Positions 43,170 to 50,787 of a stretch of 64,000 nucleotides of DNA are shown here, in pieces. Source of the DNA: an uncultured Christensenella sp. (GTDB taxonomy: Bacteria; Bacillota; Clostridia; Christensenellales; Borkfalkiaceae); NCBI GenBank assembly GCA_910577055.1, contig CAJTKX010000003.1, forward strand, positions 1 to 64,000, given 5' to 3'. The notes beneath the pieces were generated by a model that saw nothing but the letters and a program-made list of their open reading frames with translations, was not told the origin of the DNA and did not search any database. The translations under genes were made by a program, and so were the position numbers. The stretch's first letter is position 1, and each line of letters opens with the position of its first letter.

Positions 43170-44311
43170 TCTTCCTCCGTCAACGAGAGAAAGAGTGCCA
43201 AAAGCTCCTTAGGCACGTCCGCGCCGTATCTCAGTTTATAGTAATCGGAAAAAAGCTGCGAAGAACTTTTATCTTTATTTGAAAACGTTTCGAAAGTATT
43301 TTCAACGCTTTGTACTTCGGCACGAAGCGAAACCAAATTTTCGTTTTCGTGCAAAAGTCCGCTTTCTTGCGGAGTCATCGGCGCGTTTAAATTTAACGTC
43401 AGTTCGACAAAGCACTCTTTATTGGCGGCAAGAAGCGCTACCCCCTCTTCCACGCCGTTGGCTTGTAAGCGAATTAATTTCCTCGCGCTGGTTAGCTCAA
43501 CCTGCTTGAAATTTTCCACTCCGTTTAAAGTTAAATCAAAAACGTTTACAGACTTAACCGCCCCGCACTCGTCAAAAGAAAATTGCATAGGCGCGCCGCT
43601 ATAATAAGTATTTTCGCCAAGGCGTTGTCGTCTGTGGAGATGCCCCAAAGCGCAATAATCGCTGTCGGGCAGTAGGCTTAACGGCACTACGCGCGCGCCG
43701 CCCAAATCTATTTCTCTCTCGCTATCGCTCACCTTGCCGCCCGCAACAAAGATATGCGAAAGAAATACAGAAGGTATCTTTTCCGTCTTGCCCTCTTCGC
43801 CGCAAGTTATCCAACGAGTCATTTTTTCTTCAAAAGTTTCGTCCGTGCGCCCCTCTTTGAAGCGTGCTTCGTTAGGGTACGGCAAGGCGTTGATGTAAAC
43901 CTTTTCGCCGTTGCCCTCAAAAATAACCCAACCGTTGCCCGATTTTACGGGAGAAACCGCGCCGCGCTTGGCACAATTTATGGGTGCAAGGTTGTTTCCG
44001 ATGATATACACGTTTTGCTCTTCGGCAAGCACAGAAGCGGCGGTAAGACGCACATAATCGTCGTGGTTGCCGCTTATAACGAGCACCGCGCACCGCTTGG
44101 AAAGAATTTTTACGCCGCGATAGAAAATCTCTTCGGCTTCGGCAGACGGCGTGTAGGTATCGAACACGTCGCCCGCAATAAGAACGAGTTCAACCCCCTC
44201 GCGTTCGCAGACCTCGGCAAGCTCAAAAAAGATTGCCCGATACTCCGAAAACCGCTCTCTACCCATAAGTTTTTTACCGATATGCAAATCGGACGTGTGC
44301 AAGATTTTCAT
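43166..44311 (-). CDS. sbcD: SbcD, exonuclease subunit
   Basis: A 381-residue Mre11-type phosphoesterase. Metal-binding motifs are complete: TSDLHIGK (about 6-13), LIAGDVFDTYTPSAEAEEIFY, VISGNHDDYVRL, FLSHIFVAGG and ALGHLHRRQRL. The C-terminal part (about 280-381) is the DNA-binding cap. It is the first gene of the sbcDC operon. SbcCD cuts hairpins and cruciforms, of interest because a 52-bp palindrome lies in the same window. Confidence 0.93.
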   Translation of the reverse strand: MKILHTSDLHIGKKLMGRERFSEYRAIFFELAEVCEREGVELVLIAGDVFDTYTPSAEAEEIFYRGVKILSKRCAVLVISGNHDDYVRLTAASVLAEEQNVYIIGNNLAPINCAKRGAVSPVKSGNGWVIFEGNGEKVYINALPYPNEARFKEGRTDETFEEKMTRWITCGEEGKTEKIPSVFLSHIFVAGGKVSDSEREIDLGGARVVPLSLLPDSDYCALGHLHRRQRLGENTYYSGAPMQFSFDECGAVKSVNVFDLTLNGVENFKQVELTSARKLIRLQANGVEEGVALLAANKECFVELTLNLNAPMTPQESGLLHENENLVSLRAEVQSVENTFETFSNKDKSSSQLFSDYYKLRYGADVPKELLALFLSLTEEE

Positions 44312-44453
44312 TTACGACTTAAAAAATTTATGACAAAATGCGGCGAAGTGTGTTGATTTTTAAACCGTTTACAGTTATAATGTAATTCACCGCTATTCTA
44401 GATTATAGTTCATTTTAATTAAGAAATCAAGTAAATAAGGAAGTTTAGGTAAA

Positions 44454-46172
44454 ATGGCTTTTCTTTCGGCAAGCGACGGTTTTATTAAAAAATCGACGAC
44501 GAGCGTTGAAAACAAGTTCATATCGAAGTATTTGCCCGCCCTTGACGCTGTTGCGGCAAAGGTTTACCTATACTCTTTGTATCTTTTGCAAAGCGGTTCC
44601 TTATATAATTTGGCGGATTTGGCGCACAGCCTTGAACTTGACGAGGACAAAGTTAAGGAATACTTTGTGTATTTGGAGGAGTTGGAGCTTGTTTCTATCG
44701 TTTCCGAAAGCCCGTTCGAGGTGAAAATTCTCGAAGCGGAGAACATTGCCGGCACGCCGAAGAAGTTCAAGCCCGAAAAATATTCCGACTTTACCAAAAA
44801 CGCACAAAACGTTTTAAAGGGCAGAATGATTTCCACGAACGAGTTTAGGGATTATTTTTACCTTTTGGAAGAATACGGCTTCGAGCAGAACGCGCTTATT
44901 ATGATTATTAACTATTGCGTAAATATGCACGGGGACAGCATACGCGCGGCATATATAAAAAAAGTAGCGAAAAGCTTTGCCGAAGACGGCGCGACCACCG
45001 CGAAAAAGGTTGACGAGAAGCTATCGGCTTACACCTCTTCCACGCCCACGCTTATTAAGCTTTTTACGGCTGCGGGCATTAAAAAGCAACCCGATTTGGA
45101 CGACGACAAGCTTTACAAAAAGTGGATAAACGATTTCGGCTTTGACGATGCGGCAATTATTTGCGCGGCAAAGCAGTTTAAGGCGAAGAATTGCGAAAAG
45201 CTTGACGACGCGCTTGCCGAACTGTATAAAAACAGAAAATTCGATGTTAAAGAAATCGAAGATTACTGCAAAAACAAGAACTCGGTTTATGCGCTTACTC
45301 TCGATATTGCAAAGAACCTCGGCGTATATATGCAGACCTCTGCGCCCTACGTTGAAAATTATGTAAACATTTGGTGCAATTATGGGTTTACGCTGAATTC
45401 ATTAAGGGAAATTTCCGCATATTGCTTTATGCACAGCATAAAATCATTTGAGGATATGGATGTTTTTGTAAAAAAACTGTACGATGACGGCGTAGTTGCC
45501 GAAAACGCGGTTACGGATTATTTAGAAAAACAGCGTGCCGATGACAAGCTTATCAAGGAGATTTTGTCTGCGTGCGGGCTTCAACGCAAAATTATTCCTT
45601 GGGACAGAGATAGTCTAACAAGGTGGCGCGATTGGGGGTTTGACAACAATATGCTTTTTGAGGCAGCAAAAATATCTTCCGGAAAATCCAACCCCACCGC
45701 TTATATGAACGGAGTGCTTTCGTCGTGGAAAGCAAACGGGATATTCTCTATAGACAAAATACCGTCTATTGCTACTTCGTCCGTACACCCCGCGCAAAAC
45801 GCCGAAAAAGATATGCGCGTTGAGGTTGAGCGGCACTATTACGATTTGCGGCATACCGCAGAAGAAAATGCGGAGCGCACGCTTAAAAAGGCGACTGCGG
45901 ATGAAGTTTACGGCAGCATAAGAAAGGAATTGAACGAGCTTTCGATTAAGCTCGCTTTTGCCGAGATACGAGATAAAAACGAAGCCGAAAAAATTTCCGC
46001 AATTATAAAAGAGCTTGAAGAAAAGGGCGACGAACGTCTTTCAGAGCTTGCCATAAGCAAAGACGATTTTACGCCGCACTATGCTTGTACAATCTGCAAC
46101 GACACGGGTTACGATAAATCGGGCAGTCCTTGCATATGCATGAAAAACTTTATAGCGGGGTTAAAAATTTAG
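44454..46172 (+). CDS. DnaD-type primosomal protein with DnaC/DnaI-like C-terminal zinc segment
   Basis: A 572-residue protein. The N-terminal winged helix (about 30-90) and repeated DnaD helical blocks (about 115-230, with TLIKLFTAAGIKKQPDLDDDKLYKKWINDFGFDDAAIICAA split between them) mark a replication-initiation protein. A second DnaD-like block lies at about 360-415. The C-terminal 110 residues resemble the N-terminal part of clostridial helicase loaders: RKELNELSIKLAFAEI and then C-x2-C-NDTGY...C-x-C (about 545-562). The loader's AAA+ ATPase is absent and the next gene is unrelated. Confidence 0.75.
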   Translation: MAFLSASDGFIKKSTTSVENKFISKYLPALDAVAAKVYLYSLYLLQSGSLYNLADLAHSLELDEDKVKEYFVYLEELELVSIVSESPFEVKILEAENIAGTPKKFKPEKYSDFTKNAQNVLKGRMISTNEFRDYFYLLEEYGFEQNALIMIINYCVNMHGDSIRAAYIKKVAKSFAEDGATTAKKVDEKLSAYTSSTPTLIKLFTAAGIKKQPDLDDDKLYKKWINDFGFDDAAIICAAKQFKAKNCEKLDDALAELYKNRKFDVKEIEDYCKNKNSVYALTLDIAKNLGVYMQTSAPYVENYVNIWCNYGFTLNSLREISAYCFMHSIKSFEDMDVFVKKLYDDGVVAENAVTDYLEKQRADDKLIKEILSACGLQRKIIPWDRDSLTRWRDWGFDNNMLFEAAKISSGKSNPTAYMNGVLSSWKANGIFSIDKIPSIATSSVHPAQNAEKDMRVEVERHYYDLRHTAEENAERTLKKATADEVYGSIRKELNELSIKLAFAEIRDKNEAEKISAIIKELEEKGDERLSELAISKDDFTPHYACTICNDTGYDKSGSPCICMKNFIAGLKI

Positions 46173-46586
46173 ATGGACAGAAAGCAAATTTTCGACTTTA
46201 TATCCGAACAAAAAACAGCGTTTATTGCCTCCGTTGACGAACAAGGCTATCCGGTAATACGCGCTATGCTTTCGCCCCGAAAAATAGACGGAAGCGATAT
46301 TTATTTTTCAACGAATACCTCCTCGAATAAAATTAAGCAGTTTTCGGCAAACGATAAAGCCTGCGTTTATTTTTATAAACGCGGAAGATTTAAGTATCAA
46401 GGTGTTTCGATAATCGGAAACATGCAAATATGCACAGACCAAGCCACCAAAGATATGATTTGGAAATTCGGCGACAGCCTTTTTTACAAACAAGGAGTTA
46501 CCGACCCCGACTACTGCGTATTAAAATTCACTTGTAAATCCGCAGAATATTATTGCGATTTTAAAGTTGAAAAAATCGAATTATAA
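46173..46586 (+). CDS. pyridoxamine 5'-phosphate oxidase-family flavin-fold protein
   Basis: A 137-residue split-barrel protein. KTAFIASVDEQGYPVIRAML near the start and KACVYFYKRGRFKYQGVSIIGNMQI fit the FMN-binding PNPOx-like general stress (YdaG/Pdx-like) group. The substrate is unknown. Its ATG comes immediately after the stop of the DnaD gene, so the two are co-transcribed. A distinct function from replication is likely. Confidence 0.75.
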   Translation: MDRKQIFDFISEQKTAFIASVDEQGYPVIRAMLSPRKIDGSDIYFSTNTSSNKIKQFSANDKACVYFYKRGRFKYQGVSIIGNMQICTDQATKDMIWKFGDSLFYKQGVTDPDYCVLKFTCKSAEYYCDFKVEKIEL

Positions 46587-46642
46587 CTCAAAAACGCTTG
46601 TAATTTATCGGGTTATGTTATAAAATTAATAAGCACTTAATT

Positions 46643-46722
46643 GTGGCGGAGTGGTAAGGCTTACGCTTTCGGTGCGAAAGCACGTCGTGCTTCGGTACGA
46701 CGAATGCTGCGCGTCCGCCCAC
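46643..46722 (+). pseudogene. tRNA-like relic next to tRNA-Ser
   Basis: TGGCGGAGTGGT is identical to the D-arm region of tRNA-Ser(CGA) 100 bp downstream. GTGGCGGA at 46643-46650 pairs nearly fully with TCCGCCCAC (46714-46722). Hairpins GCTTTC/GAAAGC and CGTCGT/ACGACG follow, the second like a class II variable arm. But there is no T arm (GGTTCRA) and the anticodon loop has five bases. It looks like a degenerate serine-type tRNA gene. Confidence 0.4.
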
Positions 46723-46746
46723 TCTCTAACTTAATATTCTAATCAC

Positions 46747-46834
46747 GCAGAGATGGCGGAGTGGTCGAACGCGCACGACTCGAAATCGTGTTACGGGCAA
46801 CTGTACGGGGGTTCGAATCCCTCTCTCTGCGCCA
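46747..46834 (+). tRNA. tRNA-Ser(CGA)
   Basis: An 88-nt tRNA with acceptor GCAGAGA/TCTCTGC, D arm TGGCGGAGTGGTCGAACGC, anticodon CGA between CACGACT and AATCGTG, a class II variable arm (ACGGGCAACTGTAC), T arm GGGTTCGAATCCC and encoded CCA. Confidence 0.95.
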
Positions 46835-46870
46835 AAAAAAGCAACATATAAAAATATGTTGCTTTTTTAT
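46835..46870. terminator. terminator between tRNA-Ser and the DegV gene
   Basis: AAAAAAGCAACATAT pairs with ATATGTTGCTTTTTT around AAAA. T runs exist in both directions. Confidence 0.8.
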
Positions 46871-46889
46871 TTATTTGATTTTGTTTAAC

Positions 46890-47732
46890 TTATTTCGCAA
46901 AAAAGGCAACCGCTATTGCTCCGGGCCCTATGTGCGTGCCTATCGTGCTGCCTATCATATGCGATGGGATATTTTCCGTTTTGCCCGACCATAATTTTTC
47001 GCTATCATTTAAATAGCGTTGAAGATTTTCGTCTGACAGTCCCGAATACGCAAGCGTGTAAGGCATATCAAAATCAATACCGCCGCACTTATCGACAAGC
47101 TGCATTAATAAATTATTGCCTTTTTTAGAGCCTATCGCCTTTCCTACGAGCCGCACCTCTCCGTCAACGATAGAAATAACGGGTTTTATAGAAAGCAACT
47201 CGCCCGTAAAAGCGACAACCGACGAAATTCGCCCGCCCTTCTTCAAATATTTCAAAGTATCCAAAAGGGCAAGAACTTGAATTTTACTACGCTTTTCTTC
47301 AAGTAGTTTAGCAATTTCGTCAATCGACTTCCCCTCCTTAACAAGTTTAAGCGCATAATCGAGCAAAATTCTTTCGCCCAAGCTCGCGTTGAAGCTGTCA
47401 ACTACGCGCACATCGCTAAACTTTTCCGCTGCCTTTTTTGCGCAAGCAAAAGTACCCGAAAGCCCCGACGAAATTGTTATGGCAAGAACCTCGCTACCGT
47501 CTTTTGTGAGGTTGGAAAACGCCTCTTCCCATCGGTATTCGTTTATTTGGCTGGTTGACGGAAGCTCTTCACATAATGGAAGTTTTTCGAAAAATTCTCG
47601 GGGAGTGATGTTAACTCCGTCATAAAACTCCTCCGAATCAAACTTTATCGTCATCGGTATAAGCGCAACGCCCAGCGCGTCCGCCTCGCTCTGCGTCAAA
47701 TCCGACGCGCTGTCAATTAATATTTTAATCAT
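46890..47732 (-). CDS. DegV family fatty-acid-binding protein
   Basis: A 280-residue protein of the DegV (FakB-like) family. These bind a fatty acid and present it to a kinase. The N-terminal strand IKILIDSASDLTQSEADALGVALIPM and LAITISSGLSGTFACAKKAAEKF are typical; DTLKYLKKGGRIS (about 160-172) and the C-terminal STIGTHIGPGAIAVAFF close the family pattern. The start overlaps the MarR gene by 8 bp. A second DegV gene lies divergently across the MarR operators. Confidence 0.92.
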   Translation of the reverse strand: MIKILIDSASDLTQSEADALGVALIPMTIKFDSEEFYDGVNITPREFFEKLPLCEELPSTSQINEYRWEEAFSNLTKDGSEVLAITISSGLSGTFACAKKAAEKFSDVRVVDSFNASLGERILLDYALKLVKEGKSIDEIAKLLEEKRSKIQVLALLDTLKYLKKGGRISSVVAFTGELLSIKPVISIVDGEVRLVGKAIGSKKGNNLLMQLVDKCGGIDFDMPYTLAYSGLSDENLQRYLNDSEKLWSGKTENIPSHMIGSTIGTHIGPGAIAVAFFAK

Positions 47733-48168
47733 TTATAAGCTCCTCATAATAATTTTTAAGGTTTTCAGTTATCTGCGCAAGCGATTTATAGAAAAATTGC
47801 CGCTCCTCTTCAGAAAAATCCGCACTGCCCGCTTTGACGGCTTTATCTGCTTTTTGATTGATACGCTCTGCTATCTGTACGCCGTAATCGGTAAGCGTTA
47901 TGACCGAATTATATTTTTTTACATCGTACTTCACATAGCCGTCGTCAAGAAGCTGCCTAAGCGCACGCGAAATTGCAGCCTTGTCCTCATAAGTAAGGCG
48001 CATAAGCTCGCTTGCGGTTAAGCCCGAGTGGTGCTCGTTAAGGTAATATATGCACATGACATGTATGCTTTTAAGCCTATACTCCCGCATTTCAAACTGC
48101 TTTATACGCTGCACTAATCTGTTAAGCTTTAAAATCGATATAGTGAAATGTTCGAAAATCTTTTCCAT
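47725..48168 (-). CDS. MarR-family transcriptional regulator
   Basis: A 147-residue winged-helix regulator: HVMCIYYLNEHHSGLTASELMRLTYEDKAAISRALRQLLDDGYVKYD in pieces covers the DNA-binding domain (about 38-85), and VITLTDYGVQIAERI is the wing. Long N- and C-terminal helices form the dimer. It is the first gene of the operon with DegV. Two TTGTTGA-N4-TCAAC sites lie upstream, so it likely controls both DegV genes, possibly in response to fatty acids. Confidence 0.88.
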   Translation of the reverse strand: MEKIFEHFTISILKLNRLVQRIKQFEMREYRLKSIHVMCIYYLNEHHSGLTASELMRLTYEDKAAISRALRQLLDDGYVKYDVKKYNSVITLTDYGVQIAERINQKADKAVKAGSADFSEEERQFFYKSLAQITENLKNYYEELIND

Positions 48169-48185
48169 AAACTTTCTACCTTAAT

Positions 48186-48261
48186 CAGTTGATTTTTCAA
48201 CAACTCTATGTTACACTTAAATTATTATGTTTGTCAATCGAATTTGTTGACAAATCAACAA
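48186..48261. promoter_or_regulatory. two MarR operator candidates between divergent DegV operons
   Basis: Site 1 (48186-48203) reads on the minus strand TTGTTGA-AAAA-TCAACTG. Site 2 (48244-48261) reads TTGTTGA-CAAA-TCAACAA. Their centres are 58 bp apart. On the minus strand TTGACA (48232-48237) and TAACAT (48208-48213), 18 nt apart, form the marR promoter, with site 1 covering its start. Site 2 contains a + strand TTGACA for the other DegV gene. Confidence 0.6.
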
Positions 48262-48299
48262 GTTTTTATAAACGGTAATCGAACTTAGGAGATAATTTT

Positions 48300-49172
48300 A
48301 TGAAAACAGCAATTATAACGGACAGCAACAGCGGCATAACCCAAAGCGAAGCAAAAGAACTTGGCATATATGTGGTGCCTATGCCCGTACTTATCGACGG
48401 TGAGTTGTATTTTGAAGATTTAACTTTAAGTCAAGAACAGTTCTATGAAAAATTAAAATCTGACGCCAACGTATCCACTTCTCAGCCCAACCCTTTGGAC
48501 GTAGGCGAAATTTGGGCTAAGGCGTTGAAAGACAACGACGCGGTTATTTATATACCTATGTCAAGCGGGCTTTCGGAAACTTGCCACACTTTGCAACACT
48601 ACGCAGAAACCGAAGCTGAATTTAAGGGCAAGGTTTTTGTAGCGGACAACCAAAGAATTTCTATTACTCAGCGCCAAAGCGTTATGGACGCGTTGAAAAT
48701 GGCTAACGAGGGCAAGACTGCCAAAGAAATTTATAAACACCTTATGGAAACGAAGATGCAGTCGAGCATCTATATTATGGTTGACACTTTGAAATATCTT
48801 AAAAAGGGCGGCAGACTTACCCCCGCCGTTGCCGCGATAGGCACCCTTTTGAAGATTAAGCCCGTGTTGCAAATTCAAGGCGAAAAGCTTGACCAATACG
48901 CGAAAGTCAGAAAACTGATTGACGCAAAAACAACGATGATAACCGCGATAAAGAAAGACCTTGAAACAAGGTTTAAGGATATGGTTGCGGCCGGCAAAAT
49001 GACGCTTTGCGTTGCACATACCGAAAACTTTGCAGAAGCGGAAAAATTCAAAGAGGAACTGCAAACCGAGTTCCCTACCGTTGAATTTACTTTTGTCAAT
49101 CCGCTTTCGCTCAGCGTTTCTTGCCATATAGGTCCGGGCGCGCTTGCCGTAGCTTGTGCAGTTAAATATTAA
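48300..49172 (+). CDS. DegV family fatty-acid-binding protein
   Basis: A 290-residue DegV protein, paralogous to that at 46890-47732. MKTAIITDSNSGITQSEAKELGIYVVPMPV, VIYIPMSSGLSETCHTL and VDTLKYLKKGGRLTP are the family motifs. SCHIGPGALAVACA ends the fold. AGGAG precedes the start. It is divergent from the marR-degV operon across the shared operator region, and a strong terminator follows. It could bind a different fatty acid than its paralogue. Confidence 0.92.
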   Translation: MKTAIITDSNSGITQSEAKELGIYVVPMPVLIDGELYFEDLTLSQEQFYEKLKSDANVSTSQPNPLDVGEIWAKALKDNDAVIYIPMSSGLSETCHTLQHYAETEAEFKGKVFVADNQRISITQRQSVMDALKMANEGKTAKEIYKHLMETKMQSSIYIMVDTLKYLKKGGRLTPAVAAIGTLLKIKPVLQIQGEKLDQYAKVRKLIDAKTTMITAIKKDLETRFKDMVAAGKMTLCVAHTENFAEAEKFKEELQTEFPTVEFTFVNPLSLSVSCHIGPGALAVACAVKY

Positions 49173-49176
49173 ACCG

Positions 49177-49210
49177 AACGTCCTCCGCACTTGCGCGGAG
49201 GACGTTTTTA
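49177..49210. terminator. bidirectional terminator
   Basis: AACGTCCTCCGC (49177-49188) pairs with GCGGAGGACGTT (49195-49206), followed by TTTA. It lies between the convergent degV and yihY-like genes. Confidence 0.8.
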
Positions 49211-50017
49211 AAACAGTGATTTAACTTTCATATTTTTGGGAATAAGCGAGCCGTTTTTTATCATTCCTATGACGAAACAACTCATCATTGCATAGCTCCA
49301 TAATAAAAAAATTATTAGGGCGGCAATTTTGCCATACAGCCGCTCGGGATTGGCGAATTGAGTATATACGCCGAAACCAACTGAAAATACAAGCCAAAGC
49401 AATGTTGTCAATAAACTGCCCGTCAGCGCTTGCGAAACTTTAAGTTTATACGGGCAAGCGACCAAATTCAGCACTATGGCTACGCCGAACGCCAACGCCG
49501 CAATAAATAAGACAGAGATTATTTCGGATACGATTTCGGGAAGAAAAGTGTTTAAAAATACCGTTCCAGTCACGGAAATAGCCGCAGTCATCGCAACAAG
49601 GACTATCGTTGCCGCAATCATTAATAGGGAAACTATCCTAAGCTTTATTCCCCCCTTTATTCTTCTACTGCCGTAAATAATTTCTCCGCTTCTTCTTAAA
49701 TGGTAAAAAAAGTTTGTAGACGAGTATAGCGAGGTCAATAAAAAAACAATTCCCGCGCCGCCGACGGCGCTCTCTGCCGATTGCTTCATATATCTTAAAA
49801 CGGGACTGACGCTGTTGAAAAGTTCATGCGAGAGAAAGCGTTCCGCATCAACGTTGCCAAAAACAAGCGTAAGCCATAAAGTAAACGGCGCAATAGACAT
49901 CAACAAAAAGTAAACTAGCGTTCCCGCTACTGTGGAAAATTTTTTATCGGAATAAAATTTTATAGTTGCCGCCACTTTGTTTTTGACTGCGACAAGGCGG
50001 GATACGGACTTTTCCAT
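49208..50017 (-). CDS. YihY/UPF0761 family membrane protein
   Basis: A 269-residue membrane protein with about six helices. The N-terminal segment KFSTVAGTLVYFLLMSIAPFTLWLTLVFG is the family signature, followed by FLLTSLYSSTNFFYHLRRSGEIIYG and ALTGSLLTTLLWLVFSVGFGVYTQFAN. The family was once called ribonuclease BN, but that activity belongs to another protein. Function unknown. Confidence 0.85.
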   Translation of the reverse strand: MEKSVSRLVAVKNKVAATIKFYSDKKFSTVAGTLVYFLLMSIAPFTLWLTLVFGNVDAERFLSHELFNSVSPVLRYMKQSAESAVGGAGIVFLLTSLYSSTNFFYHLRRSGEIIYGSRRIKGGIKLRIVSLLMIAATIVLVAMTAAISVTGTVFLNTFLPEIVSEIISVLFIAALAFGVAIVLNLVACPYKLKVSQALTGSLLTTLLWLVFSVGFGVYTQFANPERLYGKIAALIIFLLWSYAMMSCFVIGMIKNGSLIPKNMKVKSLF

Positions 50018-50051
50018 ACAGATATTTTCTGCAAAAATTATAAAAAAATAA

Positions 50052-50082
50052 GGGTAATCCGTAAGGACTACCCCTAAAAATC
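50052..50082 (-). terminator. terminator of the Cys-rich gene
   Basis: GGGTAGTCC and GGATTACCC on the minus strand pair through one G-U, followed by TTATTTTTTTATAA. Confidence 0.65.
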
Positions 50083-50086
50083 CGCG

Positions 50087-50422
50087 TCAGTTACAACCGC
50101 AACCGTTATTGCATGAGTTACAGCCGTTATTACAACCGCAACCGCTACGGTTATTGCCGCAAGAATTGCAGCCCCAGCGATTATTGACGCTACGGTTATT
50201 ACCGCAAGAGTTGCAACTGTTATTTTGCTGGCAAGTGAACCAATCGCTGCAACCGCAGCAATTTGTATTCAAACCGTACTGAGCCGCGTAATAGGCGTCG
50301 AAACAACCGCAGTTATTGTTGTTTTGGCAGCCGCAGTTGTTGTTACAACCGCAGCCGTTACGCGATGTACCGAAAAGCAAGTTAAAAAGTCCGTTGCAAC
50401 CGCAATTACAATTATTACACAT
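50087..50422 (-). CDS. cysteine/asparagine-rich repeat protein
   Basis: A 111-residue protein with about 29 cysteines and about 30 asparagines, mostly as NGCGCNN, CNSCGNN and NCGC units; the tail repeats SCGNNRS twice. One short hydrophobic part (GLFNLLFG) is near the N terminus. The composition suggests disulfide cross-linking or metal binding, as in insoluble spore-coat or exosporium proteins, but no homology is claimed. It is expressed as a single gene with a terminator just downstream. Confidence 0.6.
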   Translation of the reverse strand: MCNNCNCGCNGLFNLLFGTSRNGCGCNNNCGCQNNNNCGCFDAYYAAQYGLNTNCCGCSDWFTCQQNNSCNSCGNNRSVNNRWGCNSCGNNRSGCGCNNGCNSCNNGCGCN

Positions 50423-50493
50423 TTGTATATAATTCCTTTTTCTGAAGTCGGGGCAAAGGTTTTCCCCCTTGCCTTATATTCCATTATATGAAA

Positions 50494-50526
50494 AACGCGG
50501 GCGATTAGTTCGCCCGCGTTTTTTAT
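50494..50526. terminator. GC-rich terminator beside the rubrerythrin remnant
   Basis: AACGCGGGCGA (50494-50504) pairs with TCGCCCGCGTT (50510-50520). T runs exist in both directions. In the minus direction it follows the 3' end of the rubrerythrin remnant, so it is probably the original host terminator of that gene. Confidence 0.7.
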
Positions 50527-50535
50527 TCAGAAAAA

Positions 50536-50613
50536 TTATTTGCCGAAGTATCTCTTCAACATTCCCGCAAAGCCCGCGCCGTGACTTGTTCGTCGTGCGT
50601 TGTATCGTGTACT
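50536..50613 (-). pseudogene. remnant of the rubrerythrin 3' end at the left element junction
   Basis: The minus strand encodes HGAGFAGMLKRYFGK and a stop, matching the C terminus of the rubrerythrin at 55897-56424 (HGAGFAGLLKRYFGK). Farther upstream HDTTH and DE still match, but a 12-nt deletion and a 1-nt deletion break the frame. The 12 bp TCCCGCAAAGCC at 50563-50574 is identical to 55924-55935. This marks the left edge of the element. Confidence 0.7.
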
Positions 50614-50710
50614 AAAAAATTTATAGTATAGTAAAAACTTAATAAAATCAGCATTAAAACAAGGTAAAATCAATAATTTTGCCTTGTTTTGTTATTTTTT
50701 TGTGTAATCG

Positions 50711-50770
50711 ATTTCACAGTATTTAAAACCTATCAAAATTACAATTTTTAAAATTCACAGTAAAATCACA
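50711..50770 (+). repeat. candidate integrase arm sites, left end
   Basis: ATTTCACAG (50711-50719), ATTCACAG (50753-50760) and AATCACA (50764-50770) lie between the left junction and the integrase start. They resemble the ATTCACAC repeats near the right end. Confidence 0.35.
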
Positions 50771-50787
50771 AAAAGGAGTGCATTTTT

